From Balanoglossus misakiensis (taxonomy: Eukaryota; Hemichordata), in assembly GCA_040954595.2 (NCBI GenBank), contig CM082584.2, forward strand, positions 7,626,001-7,690,000: 64,000 bases of DNA. Reading direction: 5' to 3'. Every line of letters starts with the position of its first letter. Position 1 is the first letter of the stretch. This document shows positions 39,201 through 51,300 of the stretch, in pieces. The notes under the pieces are model-generated. The model did no database searches. It worked only from the letters and a program-made list of their open reading frames with translations, and was not told the DNA's origin. Position numbers and translations under genes: made by a program.

Positions 39201-40748
39201 TTGCGAGATATCAAAATTTCTTCAATTTTTGACAAAAACCATGGGTTATAGCCCATGAAAATCGTCCGAAAATGACAAATTTTCGACTTTGCGAGATATC
39301 AAAATTTCTTCAATTTTTGACAAAAACCATGGGTTATAGCCCATGAAAATCGTCCGAAAATGACCATTTTTCGACTTTGCGAGATATCAAAATTTCTTCA
39401 ATTTTTGACAAAAACCATGGGTTATAGCCCATGAAAATCGTCCGAAAATGACAATTTTTCGACTTTGCGAGATATCAAAATTTCTTCAATTTTTGACAAA
39501 AACCATGGGTTATAGCCCATGAAAATCGTCCGAAAATGACAATTTTTCGACTTTGCGAGATATCAAAATTTCTTCACTTTTTGACAAAAACCATGGGTTA
39601 TAGCCCATGAAAATCGTCCGAAAATGACAATTTTTCGACTTTGCGAGATATCAAAATTTCTTCACTTTTTGACAAAAACCATGGGTTATAGCCCATGAAA
39701 ATCGTCCGAAAATGACAATTTTTCGACTTTGCGAGATATCAAAATTTCTTCACAGTTTTGACAAAAACCATGGGTTATAGCCCATGAAAATCGTCCGAAA
39801 ATGACAATTTTTCGACTTTGCGAGATATCAAAATTTCTTCACATTTTTGACAAAAACCATGGGTTATAGCCCATGAAAATCGTCCGAAAATGACAATTTT
39901 TCGACTTTGCGAGATATCAAAATTTCTTCACATTTTTGACAAAAACCATGGGTTATAGCTCAGGAAATCGTCCGAAAATGACAATTTTTCGACTTTGCGA
40001 GATATCAAAATTTCTTCAATTTTTGACAAAAACCATGGGTTATAGCCCATGAAAATCGTCCGAAAATGACAAATTTTCGACTTTGCGAGATATCAAAATT
40101 TCTTCAATTTTTGACAAAAACCATGGGTTATAGCCCATGAAAATCGTCCGAAAATGACAATTTTTCGACTTTGCGAGATATCAAAATTTCTTCAATTTTT
40201 GACAAAAACCATGGGTTATAGCCCATGAAAATCGTCCGAAAATGACAATTTTTCGACTTTGCGAGATATCAAAATTTCTTCAATTTTTGACAAAAACCAT
40301 GGGTTATAGCCCATGAAAATCGTCCGAAAATGACAATTTTTCGACTTTGCGAGATATCAAAATTTCTTCACTTTTTGACAAAAACCATGGGTTATAGCCC
40401 ATGAAAATCGTCCGAAAATGACAATTTTTCGACTTTGCGAGATATCAAAATTTCTTCACTTTTTGACAAAAACCATGGGTTATAGCCCATGAAAATCGTC
40501 CGAAAATGACAATTTTTCGACTTTGCGAGATATCAAAATTTCTTCACAGTTTTGACAAAAACCATGGGTTATAGCCCATGAAAATCGTCCGAAAATGACA
40601 ATTTTTCGACTTTGCGAGATATCAAAATTTCTTCACATTTTTGACAAAAACCATGGGTTATAGCCCATGAAAATCGTCCGAAAATGACAATTTTTCGACT
40701 TTGCGAGATATCAAAATTTCTTCACATTTTTGACAAAAACCATGGGTT
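36283..40748. repeat. satellite block, type A
   Basis: Type A only, except one hybrid near 39957 with a B-type left half (GCTCAGGAAATCG) and an A-type right half. Subvariants include GTCGGAAAAT and GACGATTTTT clustered between about 37400 and 38300. CACAG markers at 38691, 39751 and 40545 outline higher-order units of 1060 and 794 bp. Confidence 0.9.
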
Positions 40749-41886
40749 ATAGCTCAGGAAATCGTCCGAAAATGACAATTTTTCGACTTCCCGGCATTTC
40801 AAAATTTCATCGATTTTTGACAAAAACCATGGGTTATAGCTCAGGAAATCGTCCAAAAATGACAATTTTTCGACTTCCCGGCATTTCAAAATTTCATCGA
40901 TTTTTGACAAAAACCATGGGTTATAGCTCAGGAAATCGTCCAAAAATGACAATTTTTCGACTTCCCGGCATTTAAAAATTTCATCGATTTTTGACAAAAA
41001 CCATGGGTTATAGCTCAGGAAATCGTCCAAAAATGACAATTTTTCGACTTCCCGGCATTTCAAAATTTCATCGATTTTTGACAAAAACCATGGGTTATAG
41101 CTCAGGAAATCGTCCAAAAATGACAATTTTTCGACTTCCCGGCATTTCAAAATTTCATCGATTTTTGACAAAAACCATGGGTTATAGCTCAGGAAATCGT
41201 CCAAAAATGACAATTTTTCGACTTCCCGGCATTTCAAAATTTCATCGATTTGTGACAAAAACCATGGGTTATAGCTCAGGAAATCGTCCAAAAATGACAA
41301 TTTTTCGACTTCCCGGCATTTCAAAATTTCATCGATTTGTGACAAAAACCATGGGTTATAGCTCAGGAAATCATCCAAAAATGACAATTTTTCGACTTCC
41401 CGGCATTTCAAAATTTCATGGATTTGTGACAAAAACCATGGGTTATAGCTCAGGAAATCGTCCAAAAATGACAATTTTTCGACTTCCCGGCATTTCAAAA
41501 TTTCATCGATTTGTGACAAAAACCATGGGTTATAGCTCAGGAAATCGTCCAAAAATGACAATTTTTCGACTTCCCGGCATTTCAAAATTTCATCGATTTG
41601 TGACAAAAACCATGGGTTATAGCTCAGGAAATCGTCCAAAAATGACAATTTTTCGACTTCCCGGCATTTCAAAATTTCATCGATTTTTGACAAAAACCAT
41701 GGGTTATAGCTCAGGAAATCGTCCAAAAATGACAATTTTTCGACTTCCCGGCATTTCAAAATTTCATCGATTTGTGACAAAAACCATGGGTTATAGCTCA
41801 GGAAATCGTCCAAAAATGACAATTTTTCGACTTCCCGGCATTTCAAAATTTCAACGATTTTTGACAAAAGCCATGGGTTATAGCCC
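40749..41886. repeat. satellite block, type B
   Basis: About 13 copies of 87 bp. The first has an A-type centre (CCGAAAATG). The last ends in an A-type left half at the palindrome GTTATAGCCCATGAAAA. Confidence 0.9.
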
Positions 41887-42530
41887 ATGAAAATCGTCCG
41901 AAAATGACAATTTTTCGACTTCCCGGCATTTCAAAATTTCAACGATTTTTGACAAAAACCATGGGTTATAGCCCATGAAAATCGTCCGAAAATGACAATT
42001 TTTCGACTTTGCGAGATATCAAAATTTCTTCACAGTTTTGACAAAAACCATGGGTTATAGCCCATGAAAATCGTCCGAAAATGACAATTTTTCGACTTTG
42101 CGAGATATCAAAATTTCTTCACATTTTTGACAAAAACCATGGGTTATAGCCCATGAAAATCGTCCGAAAATGACAATTTTTCGACTTTGCGAGATATCAA
42201 AATTTCTTCACATTTTTGACAAAAACCATGGGTTATAGCCCATGAAAATCGTCCGAAAATGACAATTTTTCGACTTTGCGAGATATCAAAATTTCTTCAA
42301 TTTTTGACAAAAACCATGGGTTATAGCCCATGAAAATCGTCCGAAAATGACAATTTTTCGACTTTGCGAGATATCAAAATTTCTTCAATTTTTGACAAAA
42401 ACCATGGGTTATAGCCCATGAAAATCGTCCGAAAATGACAATTTTTCGACTTTGCGAGATATCAAAATTTCTTCGATTTTTGACAAAAACCATGGGTTAT
42501 AGCCCATGAAAATCGTCCGAAAATGACAAT
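41887..42530. repeat. satellite block, type A, with a hybrid first monomer
   Basis: The first monomer joins an A-type left half to a B-type right half (CTTCCCGGCATTTC). The others are A. The same segment recurs 1316 bp further on. Confidence 0.85.
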
Positions 42531-43202
42531 TTTTCGACTTCCCGGCATTTCAAAATTTCATCGATTTTTGACAAAAACCATGGGTTATAGCTCAGGAAAT
42601 CGTCCAAAAATGACAATTTTTCGACTTCCCGGCATTTCAAAATTTCATCGATTTTTGACAAAAACCATGGGTTATAGCTCAGGAAATCGTCCAAAAATGA
42701 CAATTTTTCGACTTCCCGGCATTTCAAAATTTCATCGATTTTTGACAAAAACCATGGGTTATAGCTCAGGAAATCGTCCAAAAATGACAATTTTTCGACT
42801 TCCCGGCATTTCAAAATTTCATCGATTTTTGACAAAAACCATGGGTTATAGCTCAGGAAATCGTCCAAAAATGACAATTTTTCGACTTCCCGGCATTTCA
42901 AAATTTCATCGATTTGTGACAAAAACCATGGGTTATAGCTCAGGAAATCGTCCAAAAATGACAATTTTTCGACTTCCCGGCATTTCAAAATTTCATCGAT
43001 TTTTGACAAAAACCATGGGTTATAGCTCAGGAAATCGTCCAAAAATGACAATTTTTCGACTTCCCGGCATTTCAAAATTTCATCGATTTGTGACAAAAAC
43101 CATGGGTTATAGCTCAGGAAATCGTCCAAAAATGACAATTTTTCGACTTCCCGGCATTTCAAAATTTCAACGATTTTTGACAAAAGCCATGGGTTATAGC
43201 CC
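42531..43202. repeat. satellite block, type B
   Basis: About eight 87-bp copies, mixing the TTTTTGAC and TTTGTGAC spacer variants. Confidence 0.9.
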
Positions 43203-43846
43203 ATGAAAATCGTCCGAAAATGACAATTTTTCGACTTCCCGGCATTTCAAAATTTCAACGATTTTTGACAAAAACCATGGGTTATAGCCCATGAAAATCG
43301 TCCGAAAATGACAATTTTTCGACTTTGCGAGATATCAAAATTTCTTCACAGTTTTGACAAAAACCATGGGTTATAGCCCATGAAAATCGTCCGAAAATGA
43401 CAATTTTTCGACTTTGCGAGATATCAAAATTTCTTCACATTTTTGACAAAAACCATGGGTTATAGCCCATGAAAATCGTCCGAAAATGACAATTTTTCGA
43501 CTTTGCGAGATATCAAAATTTCTTCACATTTTTGACAAAAACCATGGGTTATAGCCCATGAAAATCGTCCGAAAATGACAATTTTTCGACTTTGCGAGAT
43601 ATCAAAATTTCTTCAATTTTTGACAAAAACCATGGGTTATAGCCCATGAAAATCGTCCGAAAATGACAATTTTTCGACTTTGCGAGATATCAAAATTTCT
43701 TCAATTTTTGACAAAAACCATGGGTTATAGCCCATGAAAATCGTCCGAAAATGACAATTTTTCGACTTTGCGAGATATCAAAATTTCTTCGATTTTTGAC
43801 AAAAACCATGGGTTATAGCCCATGAAAATCGTCCGAAAATGACAAT
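43203..43846. repeat. satellite block, type A (higher-order duplicate of 41887-42530)
   Basis: Same hybrid first monomer and the same order of CACAG and CACAT spacers as 41887-42530, offset by 1316 bp. Confidence 0.85.
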
Positions 43847-46800
43847 TTTTCGACTTCCCGGCATTTCAAAATTTCATCGATTTTTGACAAAAACCATGGG
43901 TTATAGCTCAGGAAATCGTCCAAAAATGACAATTTTTCGACTTCCCGGCATTTCAAAATTTCATCGATTTTTGACAAAAACCATGGGTTATAGCTCAGGA
44001 AATCGTCCAAAAATGACAATTTTTCGACTTCCCGGCATTTCAAAATTTCATCGATTTTTGACAAAAACCATGGGTTATAGCTCAGGAAATCGTCCAAAAA
44101 TGACAATTTTTCGACTTCCCGGCATTTCAAAATTTCATCGATTTTTGACAAAAACCATGGGTTATAGCTCAGGAAATCGTCCAAAAATGACAATTTTTCG
44201 ACTTCCCGGCATTTCAAAATTTCATCGATTTTTGACAAAAACCATGGGTTATAGCTCAGGAAATCGTCCGAAAATGACAATTTTTCGACTTCCCGGCATT
44301 TCAAAATTTCATCGATTTTTGACAAAAACCATGGGTTATAGCTCAGGAAATCGTCCAAAAATGACAATTTTTCGACTTCCCGGCATTTCAAAATTTCATC
44401 GATTTTTGACAAAAACCATGGGTTATAGCTCAGGAAATCGTCCAAAAATGACAATTTTTCGACTTCCCGGCATTTCAAAATTTCATCGATTTTTGACAAA
44501 AACCATGGGTTATAGCTCAGGAAATCGTCCAAAAATGACAATTTTTCGACTTCCCGGCATTTCAAAATTTCATCGATTTTTGACAAAAACCATGGGTTAT
44601 AGCTCAGGAAATCGTCCAAAAATGACAATTTTTCGACTTCCCGGCATTTCAAAATTTCATCGATTTTTGACAAAAACCATGGGTTATAGCTCAGGAAATC
44701 GTCCAAAAATGACAATTTTTCGACTTCCCGGCATTTCAAAATTTCATCGATTTTTGACAAAAACCATGGGTTATAGCTCAGGAAATCGTCCAAAAATGAC
44801 AATTTTTCGACTTCCCGGCATTTCAAAATTTCATCGATTTTTGACAAAAACCATGGGTTATAGCTCAGGAAATCGTCCGAAAATGACAATTTTTCGACTT
44901 CCCGGCATTTCAAAATTTCATCGATTTTTGACAAAAACCATGGGTTATAGCTCAGGAAATCGTCCAAAAATGACAATTTTTCGACTTCCCGGCATTTCAA
45001 AATTTCATCGATTTTTGACAAAAACCATGGGTTATAGCTCAGGAAATCGTCCAAAAATGACAATTTTTCGACTTCCCGGCATTTCAAAATTTCATCGATT
45101 TTTGACAAAAACCATGGGTTATAGCTCAGGAAATCGTCCAAAAATGACAATTTTTCGACTTCCCGGCATTTCAAAATTTCATCGATTTTTGACAAAAACC
45201 ATGGGTTATAGCTCAGGAAATCGTCCAAAAATGACAATTTTTCGACTTCCCGGCATTTCAAAATTTCATCGATTTTTGACAAAAACCATGGGTTATAGCC
45301 CATGAAAATCGTCCGAAAATGACAATTTTTCGACTTCCCGGCATTTCAAAATTTCATCGATTTTTGACAAAAACCATGGGTTATAGCTCAGGAAATCGTC
45401 CAAAAATGACAATTTTTCGACTTCCCGGCATTTCAAAATTTCATCGATTTTTGACAAAAACCATGGGTTATAGCTCAGGAAATCGTCCAAAAATGACAAT
45501 TTTTCGACTTCCCGGCATTTCAAAATTTCATCGATTTTTGACAAAAACCATGGGTTATAGCTCAGGAAATCGTCCAAAAATGACAATTTTTCGACTTCCC
45601 GGCATTTCAAAATTTCATCGATTTTTGACAAAAACCATGGGTTATAGCTCAGGAAATCGTCCAAAAATGACAATTTTTCGACTTCCCGGCATTTCAAAAT
45701 TTCATCGATTTGTGACAAAAACCATGGGTTATAGCTCAGGAAATCGTCCAAAAATGACAATTTTTCGACTTCCCGGCATTTCAAAATTTCATCGATTTTT
45801 GACAAAAACCATGGGTTATAGCTCAGGAAATCGTCCAAAAATGACAATTTTTCGACTTCCCGGCATTTCAAAATTTCATCGATTTGTGACAAAAACCATG
45901 GGTTATAGCTCAGGAAATCGTCCAAAAATGACAATTTTTCGACTTCCCGGCATTTCAAAATTTCATCGATTTTTGACAAAAACCATGGGTTATAGCTCAG
46001 GAAATCGTCCAAAAATGACAATTTTTCGACTTCCCGGCATTTCAAAATTTCATCGATTTTTGACAAAAACCATGGGTTATAGCTCAGGAAATCGTCCAAA
46101 AATGACAATTTTTCGACTTCCCGGCATTTCAAAATTTCATCGATTTTTGACAAAAACCATGGGTTATAGCTCAGGAAATCGTCCAAAAATGACAATTTTT
46201 CGACTTCCCGGCATTTCAAAATTTCATCGATTTTTGACAAAAACCATGGGTTATAGCTCAGGAAATCGTCCAAAAATGACAATTTTTCGACTTCCCGGCA
46301 TTTCAAAATTTCATCGATTTTTGACAAAAACCATGGGTTATAGCTCAGGAAATCGTCCAAAAATGACAATTTTTCGACTTCCCGGCATTTCAAAATTTCA
46401 TCGATTTTTGACAAAAACCATGGGTTATAGCTCAGGAAATCGTCCAAAAATGACAATTTTTCGACTTCCCGGCATTTCAAAATTTCATCGATTTTTGACA
46501 AAAACCATGGGTTATAGCTCAGGAAATCGTCCAAAAATGACAATTTTTCGACTTCCCGGCATTTCAAAATTTCATCGATTTTTGACAAAAACCATGGGTT
46601 ATAGCTCAGGAAATCGTCCAAAAATGACAATTTTTCGACTTCCCGGCATTTCAAAATTTCATCGATTTTTGACAAAAACCATGGGTTATAGCTCAGGAAA
46701 TCGTCCAAAAATGACAATTTTTCGACTTCCCGGCATTTCAAAATTTCATCGATTTTTGACAAAAACCATGGGTTATAGCTCAGGAAATCGTCCAAAAATG

Positions 46801-48358
46801 ACAATTTTTCGACTTCCCGGCATTTCAAAATTTCATCGATTTTTGACAAAAACCATGGGTTATAGCTCAGGAAATCGTCCAAAAATGACAATTTTTCGAC
46901 TTCCCGGCATTTCAAAATTTCATCGATTTTTGACAAAAACCATGGGTTATAGCTCAGGAAATCGTCCAAAAATGACAATTTTTCGACTTCCCGGCATTTC
47001 AAAATTTCATCGATTTTTGACAAAAACCATGGGTTATAGCTCAGGAAATCGTCCAAAAATGACAATTTTTCGACTTCCCGGCATTTCAAAATTTCATCGA
47101 TTTTTGACAAAAACCATGGGTTATAGCTCAGGAAATCGTCCAAAAATGACAATTTTTCGACTTCCCGGCATTTCAAAATGTCATCGATTTTTGACAAAAA
47201 CCATGGGTTATAGCTCAGGAAATCGTCCGAAAATGACAATTTTTCGACTTCCCGGCATTTCAAAATGTCATCGATTTTTGACAAAAACCATGGGTTATAG
47301 CTCAGGAAATCGTCCGAAAATGACAATTTTTCGACTTCCCGGCATTTCAAAATGTCATCGATTTGTGACAAAAACCATGGGTTATAGCTCAGGAAATCGT
47401 CCGAAAATGACAATTTTTCGACTTCCCGGCATTTCAAAATTTCATCGATTTGTGACAAAAACCATGGGTTATAGCTCAGGAAATCGTCCAAAAATGACAA
47501 TTTTTCGACTTCCCGGCATTTCAAAATTTCATCGATTTGTGACAAAAACCATGGGTTATAGCTCAGGAAATCGTCCAAAAATGACAATTTTTCGACTTCC
47601 CGGCATTTCAAAATTTCATCGATTTGTGACAAAAACCATGGGTTATAGCTCAGGAAATCGTCCAAAAATGACAATTTTTCGACTTCCCGGCATTTCAAAA
47701 TTTCATCGATTTGTGACAAAAACCATGGGTTATAGCTCAGGAAATCGTCCAAAAATGACAATTTTTCGACTTCCCGGCATTTCAAAATTTCATCGATTTG
47801 TGACAAAAACCATGGGTTATAGCTCAGGAAATCGTCCAAAAATGACAATTTTTCGACTTCCCGGCATTTCAAAATTTCATCGATTTGTGACAAAAACCAT
47901 GGGTTATAGCTCAGGAAATCGTCCAAAAATGACAATTTTTCGACTTCCCGGCATTTCAAAATTTCATCGATTTGTGACAAAACCATGGGTTATAGCTCAG
48001 GAAATCGTCCAAAAATGACAATTTTTCGACTTCCCGGCATTTCAAAATTTCATCGATTTGTGACAAAAACCATGGGTTATAGCTCAGGAAATCGTCCAAA
48101 AATGACAATTTTTCGTCTTCCCGGCATTTCAAAATTTCATCGATTTGTGACAAAACCATGGGTTATAGCTCAGGAAATCGTCCAAAAATGACAATTTTTC
48201 GACTTCCCGCATTTCAAAATTTCATCGATTTGTGACAAAAACCATGGGTTATAGCTCAGGAAATCGACCGAAATGACAATTTTTCGACTTCCCGGGCATT
48301 TCAAAATTTCATCGATTTTTGACAAAAACCATGGGTTATAGCTCAGGAAATCGTCCGG
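43847..48358. repeat. long satellite block, type B
   Basis: About 51 copies of 87 bp. One hybrid with an A-type left half lies at 45297-45330. Up to about 47980 the copies are in perfect 87-bp register, which makes the very long sense and antisense ORFs. Beyond that, single-base deletions begin. Confidence 0.9.
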
Positions 48359-51300
48359 AAAATGACAATTTTTCGACTTTGCGAGATATCAAAATTTCTT
48401 CACTTTTTGACAAAAACCATGGGTTATAGCCCATGAAAATCGTCCGAAAATGACAATTTTTCGACTTTGCGAGATATCAAAATTTCTTCACTTCTTGACA
48501 AAAACCATGGGTTATAGCCCATGAAAATCGTCCGAAAATGACAATTTTCGACTTCCCGGCATTTCAAAATTTCATCGATTTTTGACAAAAACCATGGGTT
48601 ATAGCTCAGGAAATCGTCCAAAAATGACAATTTTTCGACTTCCCGGCATTTCAAAATTTCATCGATTTTTGACAAAAACCATGGTTATAGCTCAGGAATC
48701 GTCCAAAATGACAATTTTTCGACTTCCCGGCATTTCAAAATTTCATCGATTTTTGACAAAAACCATGGGTTATAGCTCAGGAAATCGTCCAAAAATGACA
48801 ATTTTCGACTTCCCGGCATTTCAAAATTTCATCGATTTTTGACAAAAACCATGGTTATAGCTCAGGAAATCGTCCAAAAAATGACAATTTTTCGACTTCC
48901 CGGCATTTCAAAATTTCATCGATTTTTGACAAAAACCATGGGTTATAGCTCAGGAAATCGTCCAAAAATGACAATTTTTCGACTTCCCGGCATTTCAAAA
49001 TTTCATCGATTTTTGACAAAACCATGGGTTATAGCTCAGGAAATCGTCAAAAATGACATTTTTCGACTTCCCGGCATTTCAAAATTTCATCGATTTTTGA
49101 CAAAAACCATGGGTTATAGCTCAGGAAATCGTCCAAAAATGACAATTTTTCGACTTCCCGGCATTTCAAAATTTCATCGATTTTGACAAAAACCATGGGT
49201 TATAGCTCAGGAAATCGTCCAAAAATGACAATTTTTCGACTTCCCGGCATTTCAAAATTTCATCGATTTTTGACAAAAACCATGGTTATAGCTCAGGAAA
49301 TCGTCCAAAATGACAATTTTTCGACTTCCCGGCATTTCAAAATTTCATCGATTTGTGACAAAAACCATGGGTTATAGCTCAGGAAATCGTCCAAAAATGA
49401 CAATTTTTCGACTTCCCGGCATTTCAAAATTTCATCGATTTTTGACAAAAACCATGGGTTATAGCTCAGGAAATCGTCCGAAAATGACAATTTTTCGACT
49501 TCCCGCATTTCAAAATTTCATCGATTTTTGACAAAAACCATGGGTTATAGCTCAGGAAATCGTCCAAAAATGACAATTTTTCGACTTCCGGCATTTCAAA
49601 ATTTCATCGATTTTTGACAAAAACCATGGGTTATAGCTCAGGAAATCGCTCAAAAATGACAATTTTTCGACTTCCCGGCATTTCAAAATTTCATCGATTT
49701 TTGACAAAACCCATGGGTTATAGCTCAGGAAATCGTCCAAAATGACAATTTTTCGACTTCCCTGCATTTCAAAATTTCATCGATTTTTGACAAAAACCAT
49801 GGGTTATAGCTCAGGAAATCGTCCAAAAATGACAATTTTTCGACTTCCCGGCATTTCAAAATTTCATCGATTTTTGACAAAAACCATGGGTTATAGCTCA
49901 GGAAATCGTCCAAAAATGACAATTTTTCGACTTCCCGGCATTTCAAAATTTCATCGATTTGTGACAAAAACCATGGGTTATAGCCCATGAAAATCGTCCG
50001 AAAATGACAATTTTTCGACTTTGCGAGATATCAAAATTTCTTCAATTTTCGACAAAAACCATGGGTTATAGCTCAGGAAATCGTCCAAAAATGACAATTT
50101 TCGACTTCCCGGCATTTTCAAAATTTCATCGATTTTTGACAAAAACCATGGGTTATAGCTCAGGAAATCGTCCAAAAATGACAATTTTTCGACTTCCCGG
50201 CATTTCAAAATTTCATCGATTTTTGACAAAAACCATGGGTTATAGCTCAGGAAATCGTCCAAAAATGACAATTTTCGACTTCCCGGCATTTCAAAATTTC
50301 ATCGATTTTTGACAAAACCATGGGTTATAGCTCAGGAAATCGTCCAAAAATGACAATTTTTCGACTTCCCGGCATTTCAAAATTTCATCGATTTTTGACA
50401 AAAACCATGGGTTATAGCTCAGGAAATCGTCCAAAAATGACCAATTTTTCGACTTCCCGGCATTTCAAAATTTCATCGATTTTTGACAAAAACCATGGGT
50501 TATAGCTCAGGAAATCGTCCAAAAATGACAATTTTTCGACTTCCCGGCATTTCAAAATTTCATCGATTTGTGACAAAAACCATGGGTTATAGCCCATGAA
50601 AATCGTCCGAAAATGACAATTTTTCGACTTTGCGAGATATCAAAATTTCTTCAATTTTCGACAAAGCTCAGGAAATCGTCCAAAAATGACAATTTTTCGA
50701 CTTCCCCGGCATTTCAAAATTTCATCGATTTTGACAAAAACCATGGGTTATAGCTCAGGAAATCGTCCAAAAATGACAATTTTTCGACTTCCCGGCATTT
50801 CAAAATTTCATCGATTTTTGACAAAAACCATGGGTTATAGCTCAGGAAATCGTCCAAAAATGACAATTTTTCGACTTCCCGGCATTTCAAAATTTCATCG
50901 ATTTTTGACAAAAACCATGGGTTATAGCTCAGGAAATCGTCCAAAAATGACAATTTTTCGACTTCCCGGCATTTCAAAATTTCATCGATTTTTGACAAAA
51001 ACCATGGGTTATAGCTCAGGAAATCGTCCAAAAATGACAATTTTTCGACTTCCCGGCATTTCAAAATTTCATCGATTTTGACAAAAACCATGGGTTATAG
51101 CTCAGGAAATCGTCCAAAAATGACAATTTTTCGACTTCCCGGCATTTCAAAATTTCAACGATTTTTGACAAAAACCATGGGTTATAGCTCAGGAAATCGT
51201 CCAAAAATGACAATTTTTCGACTTCCCGGCATTTCAAAATTTCATCGATTTGTGACAAAAACCATGGGTTATAGCTCAGGAAATCGTCCAAAAATGACAA

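Noticed and set aside
40795-40870. CENP-B box in the type B monomer (TTTCGACTTCCCGGCAT)
   Set aside because: The TTCG start matches, but the conserved A and the CGGG end are absent or wrongly spaced on both strands.
45293-48018. Overlapping plus- and minus-strand ORFs of about 900 codons, and similar ones at 40.7-41.9, 43.8-45.3 and 55.1-57.7 kb, as protein genes
   Set aside because: They consist only of the 87-bp satellite monomer, are open on both strands, start and stop wherever an A monomer or an indel occurs, and have no independent gene features.
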